A stretch of 64,000 bases of DNA from Cellulomonas triticagri (GCF_003696205.1 NZ_RFFI01000001.1:1-64000), one strand, 5' to 3'. Numbered from the stretch's first letter, positions 32,176 through 40,331 are shown. Notes: generated from the sequence alone by a model not told the origin. Made by a program: numbers and translations.

Positions 32176-33360
32176 TCAGCCCCGGGTGCGCCAGTCGGCG
32201 ATCCGGTCCACGGCCTCCGCGACGACGTCCGGGGACGAGGCGAACGACAGCCGCACCCAGTCGTGCCCGTCGACGGGGTCGAAGTCGGTGCCGGGGGTCA
32301 GCGCGACCCCGGCCTCGTCGAGCAGCCGCGCGCACCAGGTGCGGGAGTCCAGCCCGGAGGACGAGATGTCCGCGTAGACGTAGAACGCCCCGTCGGCGGG
32401 GGCGACACGGGTCCAGCCGAGGTCGGGCAGCCGGTCGAGGACCGTGCGGCGGGACGCGGCGTACTGGGCGACGTTGGCGTGCGCGGCGGCGTAGCCCGCC
32501 TCGGTGAACGCGGCGACACCCGCGTGCTGGGCGAGCGCCGGCGGGCACAGGGTGACGTTGCCCGCGAGCGCGTCGACGGGCGCGACGAGGTCGTCGGGCA
32601 GCAGCAGCCACCCGAGCCGCCAGCCGGTCATCGCCCAGAACTTGGAGAACGAGTTGACCACCACCGCGCCGGTGCCGAGCGCGGTCGCCGCGGTGGGCGC
32701 GCCGGCGGGTCCGGGCTCCGCGCCGGGGGCGTCGCCGTAGGTGATGCCGTGGTAGATCTCGTCGGAGATCAGCCGGACCCCGTGGTCCGCGCACCAGGCG
32801 GCGAGGGCGTCGAGCGCGCCGCGGTCCACGAGCGTCCCCGTCGGGTTCGCCGGGCCCGCGACCACGAGGCCGTCGATCGGGGCGTCCAGCGCCTCGAGCT
32901 GCTCGACGGTCGGCTGGTAGCGGGTCTCCGGACCGCACGGCAGGTCCACGACCTCGCAGCCGAGCGACCGCAGGATGTTCGTGTACGCCGGGTACCCGGG
33001 CCGGGCGAGCGCGACCCGGTCGCCGACGTCGAAGGCCGCGAGGAACGCGAGCACGAACCCCCCGGAGGAGCCGGTGGTGACGGCCACCCGCGCGGGGTCC
33101 ACGTCGACGTCGTACCAGGCGCGGTAGTGCCCGGCGACGGCCTGCCGCAGCGCGGGCGACCCCAGGGCCTCGGTGTACCCGAGGTCCCCGCCCGCGAGCA
33201 GCTGCACCGCCCGCTCGCGCACGACCTCGGACGCGCCGGTCGCGGGCTCCCCGACGCAGAGGTTGAGCACGGACTGCCCAGCGGCCCGGCGGGCGTTGGC
33301 GGCGGCCACGATGTCCATGACGGCGAACGGCGGCACCTGCGAGCGGGTGGAGACCTTCAT
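32176..33360 (-). CDS. Class I/II PLP-dependent aminotransferase
   Basis: This protein has 394 residues and the aspartate-aminotransferase fold. VAGPANPTGTLV holds the conserved Asn, ISDEIYHGITYG the Asp/Tyr pair, and NSFSKFWAMTGWRLGW the PLP-binding Lys. The C-terminal Arg region is WVRLSFASS. The amino donor cannot be named from sequence. The ATG gives MKVSTRSQVPPFAVMDIV. It lies in a leftward series with the phosphatase and SulP genes. Confidence 0.9.
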   Translation of the reverse strand: MKVSTRSQVPPFAVMDIVAAANARRAAGQSVLNLCVGEPATGASEVVRERAVQLLAGGDLGYTEALGSPALRQAVAGHYRAWYDVDVDPARVAVTTGSSGGFVLAFLAAFDVGDRVALARPGYPAYTNILRSLGCEVVDLPCGPETRYQPTVEQLEALDAPIDGLVVAGPANPTGTLVDRGALDALAAWCADHGVRLISDEIYHGITYGDAPGAEPGPAGAPTAATALGTGAVVVNSFSKFWAMTGWRLGWLLLPDDLVAPVDALAGNVTLCPPALAQHAGVAAFTEAGYAAAHANVAQYAASRRTVLDRLPDLGWTRVAPADGAFYVYADISSSGLDSRTWCARLLDEAGVALTPGTDFDPVDGHDWVRLSFASSPDVVAEAVDRIADWRTRG

Positions 33361-33414
33361 CCCGCCATCCTGCCCGCCCGGGCGGATCGCCGCGCCTGGC
33401 GTGCGGCGCGCGGG

Positions 33415-33945
33415 TCAGGCGCGCGCGGCCAGGGACGCCCGGACCGCCGCGACGACGCCGTCCGCCGCCGCCTCGATCTCGTCCAGGCAGTGCTCGAAGT
33501 TCTCGGGACCGCCGTACCAGGGGTCGTCGACGTCGAGCAGGTGCTCGTCGCGCGGGTCGGCGACCCGCGGCGCCGCAGGGTCGAACGACCGGTACATCAC
33601 GACGCGGTCGGCGAGGTCGGGGTCGGCCGCGATCCGGCGCAGCGCCCGGGCGTGGGAGGCCGTCATCGCGAGCACGAGGTCGCGGTCGCGCAGGTCGGCG
33701 GCGCGCACCTGGCGGGCGGCGCGGTCGGGGACGGCGTAGCCGCGCGCGGCCAGGGCGGTGCGCGCCCGCCGGTCGAGGGGGTTGCCGTGCTCCTCGTCGC
33801 TGACCCCGGTGGAGTCCACGACCACCTGGTCGCCGAGGCCCGCGGCGTCGAGGCGGTCGCGGAGGACGACCTCCGCCATCGGGGACCGGCAGATGTTGCC
33901 GGTGCAGACGGTCATCACGCGGTAGGGGGCTCGCTCGTCGCTCAC
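33415..33945 (-). CDS. Low-molecular-weight protein-tyrosine phosphatase
   Basis: This protein has 176 residues. The P-loop is VCTGNICRSPMAE (C-x4-G-N-I-C-R-S) at residues 12-21 of the chain, and the general-acid loop is DDPWYGG near residue 140. Both catalytic elements are intact. Relatives dephosphorylate protein tyrosine or, in actinobacteria, regulate polysaccharide export. The GTG start sits close behind GGGGGT. It is 20 bases downstream of the SulP gene. Confidence 0.92.
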   Translation of the reverse strand: MSDERAPYRVMTVCTGNICRSPMAEVVLRDRLDAAGLGDQVVVDSTGVSDEEHGNPLDRRARTALAARGYAVPDRAARQVRAADLRDRDLVLAMTASHARALRRIAADPDLADRVVMYRSFDPAAPRVADPRDEHLLDVDDPWYGGPENFEHCLDEIEAAADGVVAAVRASLAARA

Positions 33946-33965
33946 ACCCCCATCCAACACCGGGC

Positions 33966-35495
33966 TCAGTGACCCGGGCCCAGCGCACCGGCGAGGCGCC
34001 CGATCCGCCGGGCGCTGTCGGCGTTCAGCCCGCGGATGGTCGCGACCTTGCCCTTGGCGGCGTAGCTGCTGGTGATCGCGTCGAGCGTCGCCGCCGTGGA
34101 GGCGTCCCAGACGTGCGCGTCGGACAGGTCGATGACGACCTGCTCCGGGTCCCCGTCGTAGTCGAACTGGTAGACGAGGTCGTTGGACGACGCGAAGAAC
34201 AGCGCCCCGGACACCGCGTACACCGCGGGCCCGCCCTCGGCGGGGACCGTCCGGGTGACGGTGGTGAGGTGCGCGACCCGGCGGGCGAACAGCACCGTGG
34301 CGACGAGCACGCCCGCGATGACGCCGTAGGCGAGGTTGTGGGTGGCGACGACCACCACCACGGTCACGACCATGACACCGGTCTCGCTGAGCGGCATGCG
34401 CCGCAGCGTGGACGGACGCACGGAGTGCCAGTCGAACGTCGCGACGCAGACCATGATCATGACGGCGACCAGCGCGGCCATGGGGATCGCCCCGACGACG
34501 TCGCCGAGCACGACGACGAGCAGCAGCAGGAACGCCCCGGACAGGAACGTCGACAGCCGGGTGCGCGCCCCGGCGACCTTGACGTTCATCATCGTCTGGC
34601 CGACGACGGCGCAGCCGCCCATGCCGCCGAACAGGCCGGACAGCACGTTGGCTGCGCCCTGACCCCAGGACTCGCGGGTCTTGTCGGAGTGGGTGCCCGT
34701 GACGCCGTCGACGAGCTTGGCGGTCATCAGCGACTCGAGCAGCCCGACGAGGGCCATCGCCAGCGCGTACGGGGCGATGATCCGCAGGGTGTCGAGCGTC
34801 AGGGGCACGTCGGGGAACGCGAGGGCGGGCAGGGAGTCGGGCAGCTGCCCGGCGTCCCGCACCCGCGGCACCGCGATCCCCGCGACGGACACCACGACGG
34901 TGAGCAGCACGATCGCGACCAGCGGCGCGGGCACGACGGTGGTGAGACGGGGCAGCAGCACGATGACGACGACCCCGGCGACGACCAGCGGGTAGACCAG
35001 CCACGGGACCCCGACCACGTGCGGCACCTGCGCGATCAGCACGAGGATCGCGAGCGCGTTGACGAACCCGACCATCACCGAGCGCGGGATGAACCGGAGC
35101 AGCCGGGCGACGCCGAGCAGGCCCATCGTCACCTGGAGCACGCCGCCGAGCACGACGGTCGCGAGCAGGTACGGCAGGCCGTGGTCCCGCATCACCGGGG
35201 CGATGACGAGGGCGACAGCACCGGTGGCGGCGGAGATCATCGCGGGGCGACCGCCGAGGAACGCGAGCGACACCGCCATGACGAAGGACGAGAACAGCCC
35301 CACCCGCGGGTCGACGCCGGCGATCACGGAGAACGAGATCGCCTCGGGGATCAGCGCCAGCGCGACGACCAGCCCGGCCAGCACCTCGGTGCGCAGCCGC
35401 GCCGGCGAGCGCAGGGCCGCCCGGACGGAGTGGGCGGTGTCGGCCTCGGGCACCACGGGGGTGGCCGGCTCGGCGGCGGGCGGGGTGGCGGGCAC
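33966..35495 (-). CDS. SulP-family inorganic anion transporter with STAS domain
   Basis: This membrane protein has 509 residues and about 12-14 hydrophobic segments. SulP signatures are VVALALIPEAISFSVIAGVDP, GLFGGMGGCAVVGQTMMNVK and ESLMTAKLVDG. The C-terminal part (about residues 400-500) is a STAS domain (EQVVIDLSDAHVWDASTAATLDAI). Substrates in this family are sulfate, bicarbonate or other anions. The GTG start is preceded by a short intergenic region carrying a palindrome between possible -35 and -10 boxes. Confidence 0.9.
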   Translation of the reverse strand: MPATPPAAEPATPVVPEADTAHSVRAALRSPARLRTEVLAGLVVALALIPEAISFSVIAGVDPRVGLFSSFVMAVSLAFLGGRPAMISAATGAVALVIAPVMRDHGLPYLLATVVLGGVLQVTMGLLGVARLLRFIPRSVMVGFVNALAILVLIAQVPHVVGVPWLVYPLVVAGVVVIVLLPRLTTVVPAPLVAIVLLTVVVSVAGIAVPRVRDAGQLPDSLPALAFPDVPLTLDTLRIIAPYALAMALVGLLESLMTAKLVDGVTGTHSDKTRESWGQGAANVLSGLFGGMGGCAVVGQTMMNVKVAGARTRLSTFLSGAFLLLLVVVLGDVVGAIPMAALVAVMIMVCVATFDWHSVRPSTLRRMPLSETGVMVVTVVVVVATHNLAYGVIAGVLVATVLFARRVAHLTTVTRTVPAEGGPAVYAVSGALFFASSNDLVYQFDYDGDPEQVVIDLSDAHVWDASTAATLDAITSSYAAKGKVATIRGLNADSARRIGRLAGALGPGH

Positions 35496-35548
35496 GGCGG
35501 ATCCGTTCGGGTCGCAGGGGTGGGGTCGGGGGGCGGACGCACTCTACT

Positions 35549-35563
35549 CTCACGTCACGTGAG
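35549..35563. promoter_or_regulatory. Palindromic operator candidate in the sulP promoter
   Basis: CTCACGT-C-ACGTGAG has perfect seven-base arms. On the minus strand it fills the 17-base spacer between GTAACC and the -10 candidate TAGAGT, a classic repressor position for the SulP gene. Confidence 0.5.
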
Positions 35564-35659
35564 GGTTACCCCCGGGGCTCCGGTGGTCCGCGGGGACACC
35601 GCCCGGGAGGGCGACTACCGTCGCTGCCAGGCAGCACGACCCGAGGCGGAGGTGGGCGG

Positions 35660-36538
35660 GTGGACGAGGACCTGATCGTGGTGACCGGGGCGTCCGGCCG
35701 GGTGGGGCGGCGGCTCGCCGTGCGCCTGGCAGCGGAGGGCGCCCGGCAGCGCCTGGTGGTCCGCTCGCCGGACCGCGCGCCGGACGTCCCGGGGGCGGAG
35801 GTCGCGGTCAGCCCGGGGTACGTGGACATCGCGGCGACGCGGGCGGCGTTCGCGGGCGCACGCACGGTGTTCCTGGTGTCGGGGCGCGAGGCGGCGGGCC
35901 GGGTGGACGAGCACCGGGCGGCCGTGGACGCGGCGGTCGACGCGGGCGTCGAGCGGGTCGTGTACCTGTCGTTCCAGGGTGCGGCGCCGGACGCGACGTT
36001 CACGTTCGCCCGGGACCACTGGGCCACCGAGGAGCACCTGCGTGCCTCGGGCCTGCGGTTCACGTTCCTGCGGGACTGCCTGTACCACGACGCCGTCGCC
36101 CGGTTCGTGGGCGCGGACGGCGTGATGCGCGGGCCCGCCGCCGACGGACGGCTCGCGGCCGTCTCGCACGACGACGTCGCCGACGTGGCGACGGCCGTGC
36201 TGCTGGACGAGCGCGCCGAGGCGCACGACGGGCAGGCGTACGACGTGACCGGACCCGAGGCGTACTCCCTGACCGAGGCGGCGGCGGTGCTGTCCGAGGC
36301 GACCGGCCGAGCGATCACGTACGAGCCGGAGACCCGGGAGGAGGCGTTCGCGTCCCGCGCCGGGTACGACGCCGAGCCGTGGGAGGTCGAGGGCTGGGTG
36401 ACGTCCTACGCGGCCATCGCGACCGGCGAGCTCGCGACGGTGTCCCCGACGGTGCCGCGCCTGACCGGACGCCCCGCGCAGTCTCTGCGCGACTGGCTGG
36501 ACCTCGACCCCGACGCGTGGGCCCACCTGCTCACCTGA
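35660..36538 (+). CDS. NmrA-like NAD(P)H-binding oxidoreductase or sensor
   Basis: This atypical short-chain dehydrogenase has 292 residues. The nucleotide site is VTGASGRVGRRLA (T-G-x-x-G-x-x-G) at residues 8-20, with NmrA-style VVYLSFQGAAPDATF and FTFLRDCLYHD later. It lacks the classical Tyr-x3-Lys pair in the usual place. Family members reduce quinones or act as redox sensors. The GTG start is used. The 206 bp behind it (36539-36745) hold nothing I can support. Confidence 0.82.
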   Translation: MDEDLIVVTGASGRVGRRLAVRLAAEGARQRLVVRSPDRAPDVPGAEVAVSPGYVDIAATRAAFAGARTVFLVSGREAAGRVDEHRAAVDAAVDAGVERVVYLSFQGAAPDATFTFARDHWATEEHLRASGLRFTFLRDCLYHDAVARFVGADGVMRGPAADGRLAAVSHDDVADVATAVLLDERAEAHDGQAYDVTGPEAYSLTEAAAVLSEATGRAITYEPETREEAFASRAGYDAEPWEVEGWVTSYAAIATGELATVSPTVPRLTGRPAQSLRDWLDLDPDAWAHLLT

Positions 36539-36745
36539 GCACGTGACCCGCTGAACCCGACGCAGCTGGATGGGGGCGACGCACGACCTCCCCCGAGCGC
36601 GCGCCGCCCCCACCGGCTCACCCCGCCCGGACGCGTGCCGCAGGGCACCGCACGGGAGGGGTCCTGCGCACGCTGCCAGCCCGCGCTGGCCGCGACCCGA
36701 CGGGCCGGTGAACCGCAGACGTCGGTCCGGCGACGATCCGACCGG

Positions 36746-37516
36746 TCAGCCCTTGCGGGCGGTGAGCACGAGCGGGCCGTCGGGGGTGATCGCGACGGTG
36801 TGCTCGGCGTGCGCGGCCCGCGAGCCGTCGGCGGTGCGGATCGTCCAGCCGTCGCCGTCGACCGCGTACCCGTCGCCGCCCGCCATGAACCACGGCTCGA
36901 TGGCGATGACCAGCCCGGCGCGGAGCTTCAGCCCCGTGCCCCGGCGGCCGAGGTTGGGCACGTGCGGCTCCTCGTGCATGGTGCGGCCGACGCCGTGCCC
37001 GCCGAAGTCGGCGTTGATCCCGAGCCCGGCGGCGCGACCGACCTCGCCGATGGCGGCGGAGATGTCGCCCATCCGGTTCCCGGGGCGGGCCTGGGCGATC
37101 CCGGCCGCGAGCGCCTCCTCGGTGACCTGGATCAGCCGCTGCGCGTCGGGGTCGGGCGTGCCGACCTGGAACGTCAGCGCCGAGTCCGCGACCCAGCCCT
37201 GCACCTGCGCGGCGAAGTCGATGCTCAGCACGTCGCCGTCCGCCAGCACCTGGTCCGAGGGCAGCCCGTGCAGGGCCGCGTCGTTGACGCTGGTGCACAG
37301 CACGCCCGGGTACGGCATCGCGCCGAACGACGGGTGGTACCCCAGGTAGACGGAGTGCGCCCCGGCGTCGTCGATCATCCGGTGCGCGTGCGCGTCCAGG
37401 TCCTTCAGGGTGGTGCCCACCCGGGCCACGTCCCGCAGGCTGCTGAGCACCCGGGCGACGAACGCCCCGGCGGCCCGCATCTGCTCGATCTCCCGGGGTG
37501 TCTTCAGCTCGGCCAC
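36746..37516 (-). CDS. map: Type I methionine aminopeptidase
   Basis: This enzyme, 256 residues, removes the initiator methionine from new proteins. All five metal ligands are present: Asp in LSIDFAAQ and Asp in VADSALTF, His in GGHGVGRTMHEEP, Glu in IAIEPWF and Glu in AHAEHTVAI. The GTG start gives MAELKTPREIEQM. It lies nine bases behind the TetR gene, so it may be read through from the hydrolase-TetR unit. An actinobacterium often has more than one map gene. Confidence 0.95.
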   Translation of the reverse strand: MAELKTPREIEQMRAAGAFVARVLSSLRDVARVGTTLKDLDAHAHRMIDDAGAHSVYLGYHPSFGAMPYPGVLCTSVNDAALHGLPSDQVLADGDVLSIDFAAQVQGWVADSALTFQVGTPDPDAQRLIQVTEEALAAGIAQARPGNRMGDISAAIGEVGRAAGLGINADFGGHGVGRTMHEEPHVPNLGRRGTGLKLRAGLVIAIEPWFMAGGDGYAVDGDGWTIRTADGSRAAHAEHTVAITPDGPLVLTARKG

Positions 37517-37525
37517 CGGACCACC

Positions 37526-38131
37526 CTAGACGCGGCGACCCTCCCCCGGGTCGGCCAGGGCGCCGACCCCGGCGACCAGCAGGTCCACCAGGACGGCGAA
37601 GCTGCGGTCGAGGTCCTGCGGCAGCCGGAACCCGCCGCCGAGCTCGAGCGCGACGAACCCGTGCACGCCCGCGCGCACGGCCCGCACCGCGTCGACGGCG
37701 CGGTCCTCGGGCAGGTCGAAGCCGCGCAGCACCGCGACGATCAGCGTGACGACCTCGGCCCCCGCAGCGGCCAGGTCGGCGTCGGCGGGGTCCGCGGGGT
37801 CGGCGGCCACCTGGACGGCCGCGTACCGGCCGGGCCGGGCGTGCGCGTACTCCCGCATCCCGTCGGCGAGCGCCCGCAGCGCGGCGGGCCCGGACAGCCC
37901 GAGCGTGCGGTCCACCAGCACGGACCGCAGGTCGCGCGCCGCGAGCACCGCGACCTCCCGGCGCAGCGCGGCGAGCGAGCCCACGTGCTTGTAGAGGCTG
38001 GGGGTCGCGACCCCGGCCTCGGCGGCGACCTTGGCGAGCGTGAGGTCCGCGAACCCGGTGGTGCCGCCCGCGTCGACGAGGTCGAGCGCGATCCGGACGA
38101 CGGCCTCGCCGGACAGCCCGGCCCTAGGCAC
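37526..38131 (-). CDS. TetR-family regulator of the WHG (TetR_C_33) type
   Basis: This protein has about 201 residues. The HTH is VVRIALDLVDAGGTTGFADLTLAKVAAEAGVATPSLYKHVGSL (quoted only to locate it, residues 10-52). The following helices match the WHG-type ligand domain, with GVHGFVALELGGGFRLPQDLDRSF near the end. Two GTG codons, 38137 and 38131, are possible starts; both overlap the hydrolase stop, so translation is coupled. The palindrome at 38987-39003 ahead of the hydrolase gene is its likely operator. Confidence 0.85.
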   Translation of the reverse strand: MPRAGLSGEAVVRIALDLVDAGGTTGFADLTLAKVAAEAGVATPSLYKHVGSLAALRREVAVLAARDLRSVLVDRTLGLSGPAALRALADGMREYAHARPGRYAAVQVAADPADPADADLAAAGAEVVTLIVAVLRGFDLPEDRAVDAVRAVRAGVHGFVALELGGGFRLPQDLDRSFAVLVDLLVAGVGALADPGEGRRV

Positions 38132-38978
38132 CGGCACCCCGGGGGTCCGCGGTGGCCGCGAGCAGGTCCAGCGTCGCCGCCACGACGACGTCGGGCGTCT
38201 GGTGCTGGGGGTAGTGCCCCGCGTCGGGCACCAGGACGGTGCGCGCGCCGATGGTCTCGCCGATCCAGGCGGCCTCGGCGGCGGGGTCCGGCCAGTCGGG
38301 GTCCAGGGCACCGACGACCGCGACCGCGGGGACGCGCACGCGGTCGAGGCGGCGCTCGACCACCGAGTGGTCCAGCGCGAGCGCGAGGTGGCGGAACGCC
38401 CGCAGGTACCCGGGGCGGCGCAGGGCCTCCCGGAGCGCGGCGGTGTGCGCGTCGAGGCGGGGCGAGCGGGTGCCCGCGTTGAGGGTGCGGTAGTACCGCG
38501 CCCACGCCCCCGCGCCCCAGGGCGGCGTGAGCATCGCGCGCAGCACCAGGTCGAGCACCCCCTTCTTGACCCCGCCGGCCGCCGGGTCGCGCAGGAACGG
38601 GGCGAGCAGGACGAGGCCCCGCACCAGGTCGGGCCGGTCGGCCGCGACGACGGCGGCGGCCGAGGACCCCATCGAGTTGCCGACGAGCACCGCGGGCCCG
38701 GCGTCCAGGTGCTCGACCAGGGCGATGACGTCGCCCGCGGTCGCCTCGTCGCCGTGCGTGGTGAAGCCGGGGTCGGAGTCCCCGTGCCCCCGCAGGTCGG
38801 TGGTGACGACGCGGTAGCCCGCGGCGAGCAGCGCGGTGCGGAGCTCGTCGTAGGTGGAGCGGAGGTCACCCATCCCGGGGACCGCCACGACCAGCGGACC
38901 GGTGCCGGCGTCGTCGTAGGCGACGCGGCCCTCGGGGCGCTGCAGCAGGAGCGTGCGCCGTGCCTGGTTGTTGTCCAT
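38124..38978 (-). CDS. Alpha/beta-fold hydrolase
   Basis: This protein has 284 residues. The catalytic triad candidates are Ser in the nucleophile elbow VGNSMGSSAA (about residue 105), Asp in VGALDPDWPDP and His in PDAGHYPQHQ. The oxyanion region is VAVPGMGDLRSTY and the strand-4 motif is DLRGHGDSD. Substrate is unknown. It is first in a unit with a TetR regulator and has an inverted-repeat operator 9 bp upstream of the ATG. Regulation by a lipophilic or xenobiotic ligand is plausible but unproven. Confidence 0.88.
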   Translation of the reverse strand: MDNNQARRTLLLQRPEGRVAYDDAGTGPLVVAVPGMGDLRSTYDELRTALLAAGYRVVTTDLRGHGDSDPGFTTHGDEATAGDVIALVEHLDAGPAVLVGNSMGSSAAAVVAADRPDLVRGLVLLAPFLRDPAAGGVKKGVLDLVLRAMLTPPWGAGAWARYYRTLNAGTRSPRLDAHTAALREALRRPGYLRAFRHLALALDHSVVERRLDRVRVPAVAVVGALDPDWPDPAAEAAWIGETIGARTVLVPDAGHYPQHQTPDVVVAATLDLLAATADPRGAGA

Positions 38979-38986
38979 AGCCCACA

Positions 38987-39003
38987 GGCTAATACCGTTA
39001 GCC
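38987..39003. promoter_or_regulatory. TetR operator between the hydrolase and GNAT genes
   Basis: GGCTAA-TACCG-TTAGCC is a perfect six-base inverted repeat with a five-base spacer. It sits between the hydrolase ATG (38978, minus) and the GNAT GTG (39039, plus). The TAA-N5-TTA core is the kind bound by WHG-type TetR proteins. It could silence both directions. Confidence 0.75.
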
Positions 39004-39038
39004 ACCGAGGGCAAGCACCCGTCTGCGACGATCGTCGC

Positions 39039-39614
39039 GTGCAGCACGACCTCGTCCTCGACGGCCACGGCGTCCGCCTGGTCCCGCTCGCCCCCGACCA
39101 CGCGCCCGCGCTCGCCGCGTTCGTCGACGACCGCATCTGGGCCGGGATGTCCTCCGCCCTCCCGGTGGGCACCGACGACTGGGTCGCCGAGGTGGAGGCC
39201 GCACGCGCCGCACCCGGCCGGCTCGCGTTCGCCGCGCTCGACGCCGCCACGGGCGAGGTGCGCGGCAGCACCTCGTTCTACGACTGGGAGCCGCGCGTCC
39301 CCCGCGTCGAGATCGGGCACACCTTCTTCGCTCCCCGGTGGTGGGGCACCAGCAACAACCCGGCGTGCAAGCTGCTCATGCTCGGCCACGCGTTCGACGT
39401 CTGGGGCTGCGTCCGCGTCGCCCTGCGCGCCGACAGCCGGAACACCCGGTCGGTCGCCGCGATCACCCGGCTCGGCGCGGTGCCCGAGGGCGTGCTGCGA
39501 CAGCACCGGCTCGCGCCCGACGGCTCGCGCGGGGACACCGCGTACTTCTCGGTGCTGCCGGAGGAGTGGCCGGGCGTCCGCGCCGGGCTGCTCGCCCGGC
39601 TCGCCGGGGCCTGA
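39039..39614 (+). CDS. GNAT-family (RimJ/RimL-like) acetyltransferase
   Basis: This protein has 191 residues and the layout of RimJ-type acetyltransferases: VRLVPLAPDHAPALAAFVDD at the N-terminus, VEIGHTFFAPRWWGTSNNPACKLLMLGHAFD in the middle (quoted in part), and ALRADSRNTRSVAAITRLGAVPEG as the acetyl-CoA/helix region. Substrate is unknown. The GTG start was picked because it gives the usual short N-terminus; its spacing from the shared operator also fits. Confidence 0.83.
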   Translation: MQHDLVLDGHGVRLVPLAPDHAPALAAFVDDRIWAGMSSALPVGTDDWVAEVEAARAAPGRLAFAALDAATGEVRGSTSFYDWEPRVPRVEIGHTFFAPRWWGTSNNPACKLLMLGHAFDVWGCVRVALRADSRNTRSVAAITRLGAVPEGVLRQHRLAPDGSRGDTAYFSVLPEEWPGVRAGLLARLAGA

Positions 39615-39618
39615 CGAA

Positions 39619-39643
39619 GCCCGGGCGCGGTGCGCGCCCGGGC
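39619..39643. terminator. Bidirectional terminator behind the GNAT gene and the minus-strand RNA
   Basis: GCCCGGGCGCG-gtg-CGCGCCCGGGC is a perfect 11-bp stem with a three-base loop. It is five bases past the GNAT stop on the plus strand and closes the minus-strand transcription unit that begins near 39874. Confidence 0.75.
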
Positions 39644-39809
39644 AGGGAACAGCCCGTGGGCCGGGTCCCTCGAGAGGGGCCCTGCCGCGAGGGACGAGGT
39701 CGCGGCTCCCACGGGCTGCGGTGACTGCGGGGATTCGCCCGCCGCCGTGCCGGTCGGACCGGCAGGGCGCACGTCCGGATCGAGCAGTCCGTCCGATGTG
39801 CTCGGGCGG

Positions 39810-39872
39810 CTAGCGGGCAGCCACCTCACGCGTCCGGGAAGACTTCATGTCTCGGACCACCTCCTTTCCCAT
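39810..39872 (-). CDS. Mini-ORF with extreme Shine-Dalgarno sequence (12 or 20 codons)
   Basis: The shorter peptide is MKSSRTREVAAR, starting at the ATG 39848. The in-frame ATG at 39872 would add eight residues and would be nearly leaderless. Between the two ATGs lies AAAGGAGGTGGTCC (39867-39854), which matches the complement of the 16S rRNA 3' tail at all but one position. The peptide is basic and ends TAG at 39812-39810. It lies at the 5' end of the structured transcript. Expression looks strongly favoured; function is unknown. Confidence 0.45.
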   Translation of the reverse strand: MGKEVVRDMKSSRTREVAAR

Positions 39873-39880
39873 GTGCCTCG

Positions 39881-39909
39881 ACCGTACGCCCGCGTCCTGC
39901 GGGCGCCAA
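39881..39909 (-). promoter_or_regulatory. Consensus promoter of the mini-ORF/RNA unit
   Basis: The -35 box TTGGCG (39909-39904) and the -10 box TACGGT (39886-39881) have exactly 17 bases between them. The spacer contains CCCGC/GCGGG. The promoter lies in the gap after the winged-helix gene stop at 39942. Confidence 0.6.
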
Positions 39910-39941
39910 CGGATTTACCCGAGGGCGGAAGCGGAGGGCGG

Positions 39942-40331
39942 TCAGCCCGCGGCGCGCTGGGACGGCACGCGCGGCTCGGACTCCAGCCGGTACCCGAGCC
40001 CGCGCACCGTGCGGATGCCACCCCGGTCGCCGAGCCGGTCCGCGAGCTTGCGGCGCAGGTTCGCCATGTGGACCTCGATGCTGCGCCGGTCCGCGTCGGT
40101 CGGCGTCGGCACCGCGTGCGGGCCGTGCACGGCGACGGCCACCGCGAGCTCGTCCTTCGACACCGGCTGCCCGGCGCGCTCCGCGAGCGCCACGAGGATC
40201 TCGAACTCGCTGCGGGTCAGCGGCACCGGGTGCTCGGCCACGCGCACGCACCGCGCGGGGACCTCGACCACGAGGTCTCCGCGCACCAGAGTCCGCCCGC
40301 CCGCCTGGCGGGGATCCGTCCCGTTCGCCAT
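39942..40331 (-). CDS. Orphan OmpR/PhoB-type winged-helix DNA-binding protein
   Basis: This protein of 129 residues holds only the effector domain of an OmpR-type response regulator: VPLTRSEFEILVALAERAGQPVSKDEL, then RSIEVHMANLRRKLADR and GIRTVRGLGYRLE. There is no receiver domain and no histidine kinase nearby. The ATG has GTGAGG a few bases upstream. Such stand-alone winged helices can act as phosphorylation-independent regulators. It is divergent from the surface-protein gene at 40588, a possible target. Confidence 0.82.
   Translation of the reverse strand: MANGTDPRQAGGRTLVRGDLVVEVPARCVRVAEHPVPLTRSEFEILVALAERAGQPVSKDELAVAVAVHGPHAVPTPTDADRRSIEVHMANLRRKLADRLGDRGGIRTVRGLGYRLESEPRVPSQRAAG

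Larger units (their letters stand above)
39619..39874 (-). ncRNA. Candidate structured RNA transcript with embedded mini-ORF
   Basis: The 327-bp gap 39615-39941 is not empty. On the minus strand a consensus promoter (39909-39881) would start RNA near 39874. The RNA passes a mini-ORF (39872-39810), then a hairpin with loop CCG (TGCCGGT/ACCGGCA, 39765-39749 region). Next comes a closed domain: CAGCCCGTGGG (39718-39708) pairs with CCCACGGGCTG (39660-39650) around two inner stems, GCCGCGA/TCGCGGC and a GGGCCCCTC/GAGGGACCC-type stem. That is a three-way junction. The terminator at 39619-39643 ends the unit, and no minus-strand gene follows for 640 bp. I do not recognise the family; it may be a stand-alone regulatory RNA or a small mRNA with a structured 3' end. 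Confidence 0.5.
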
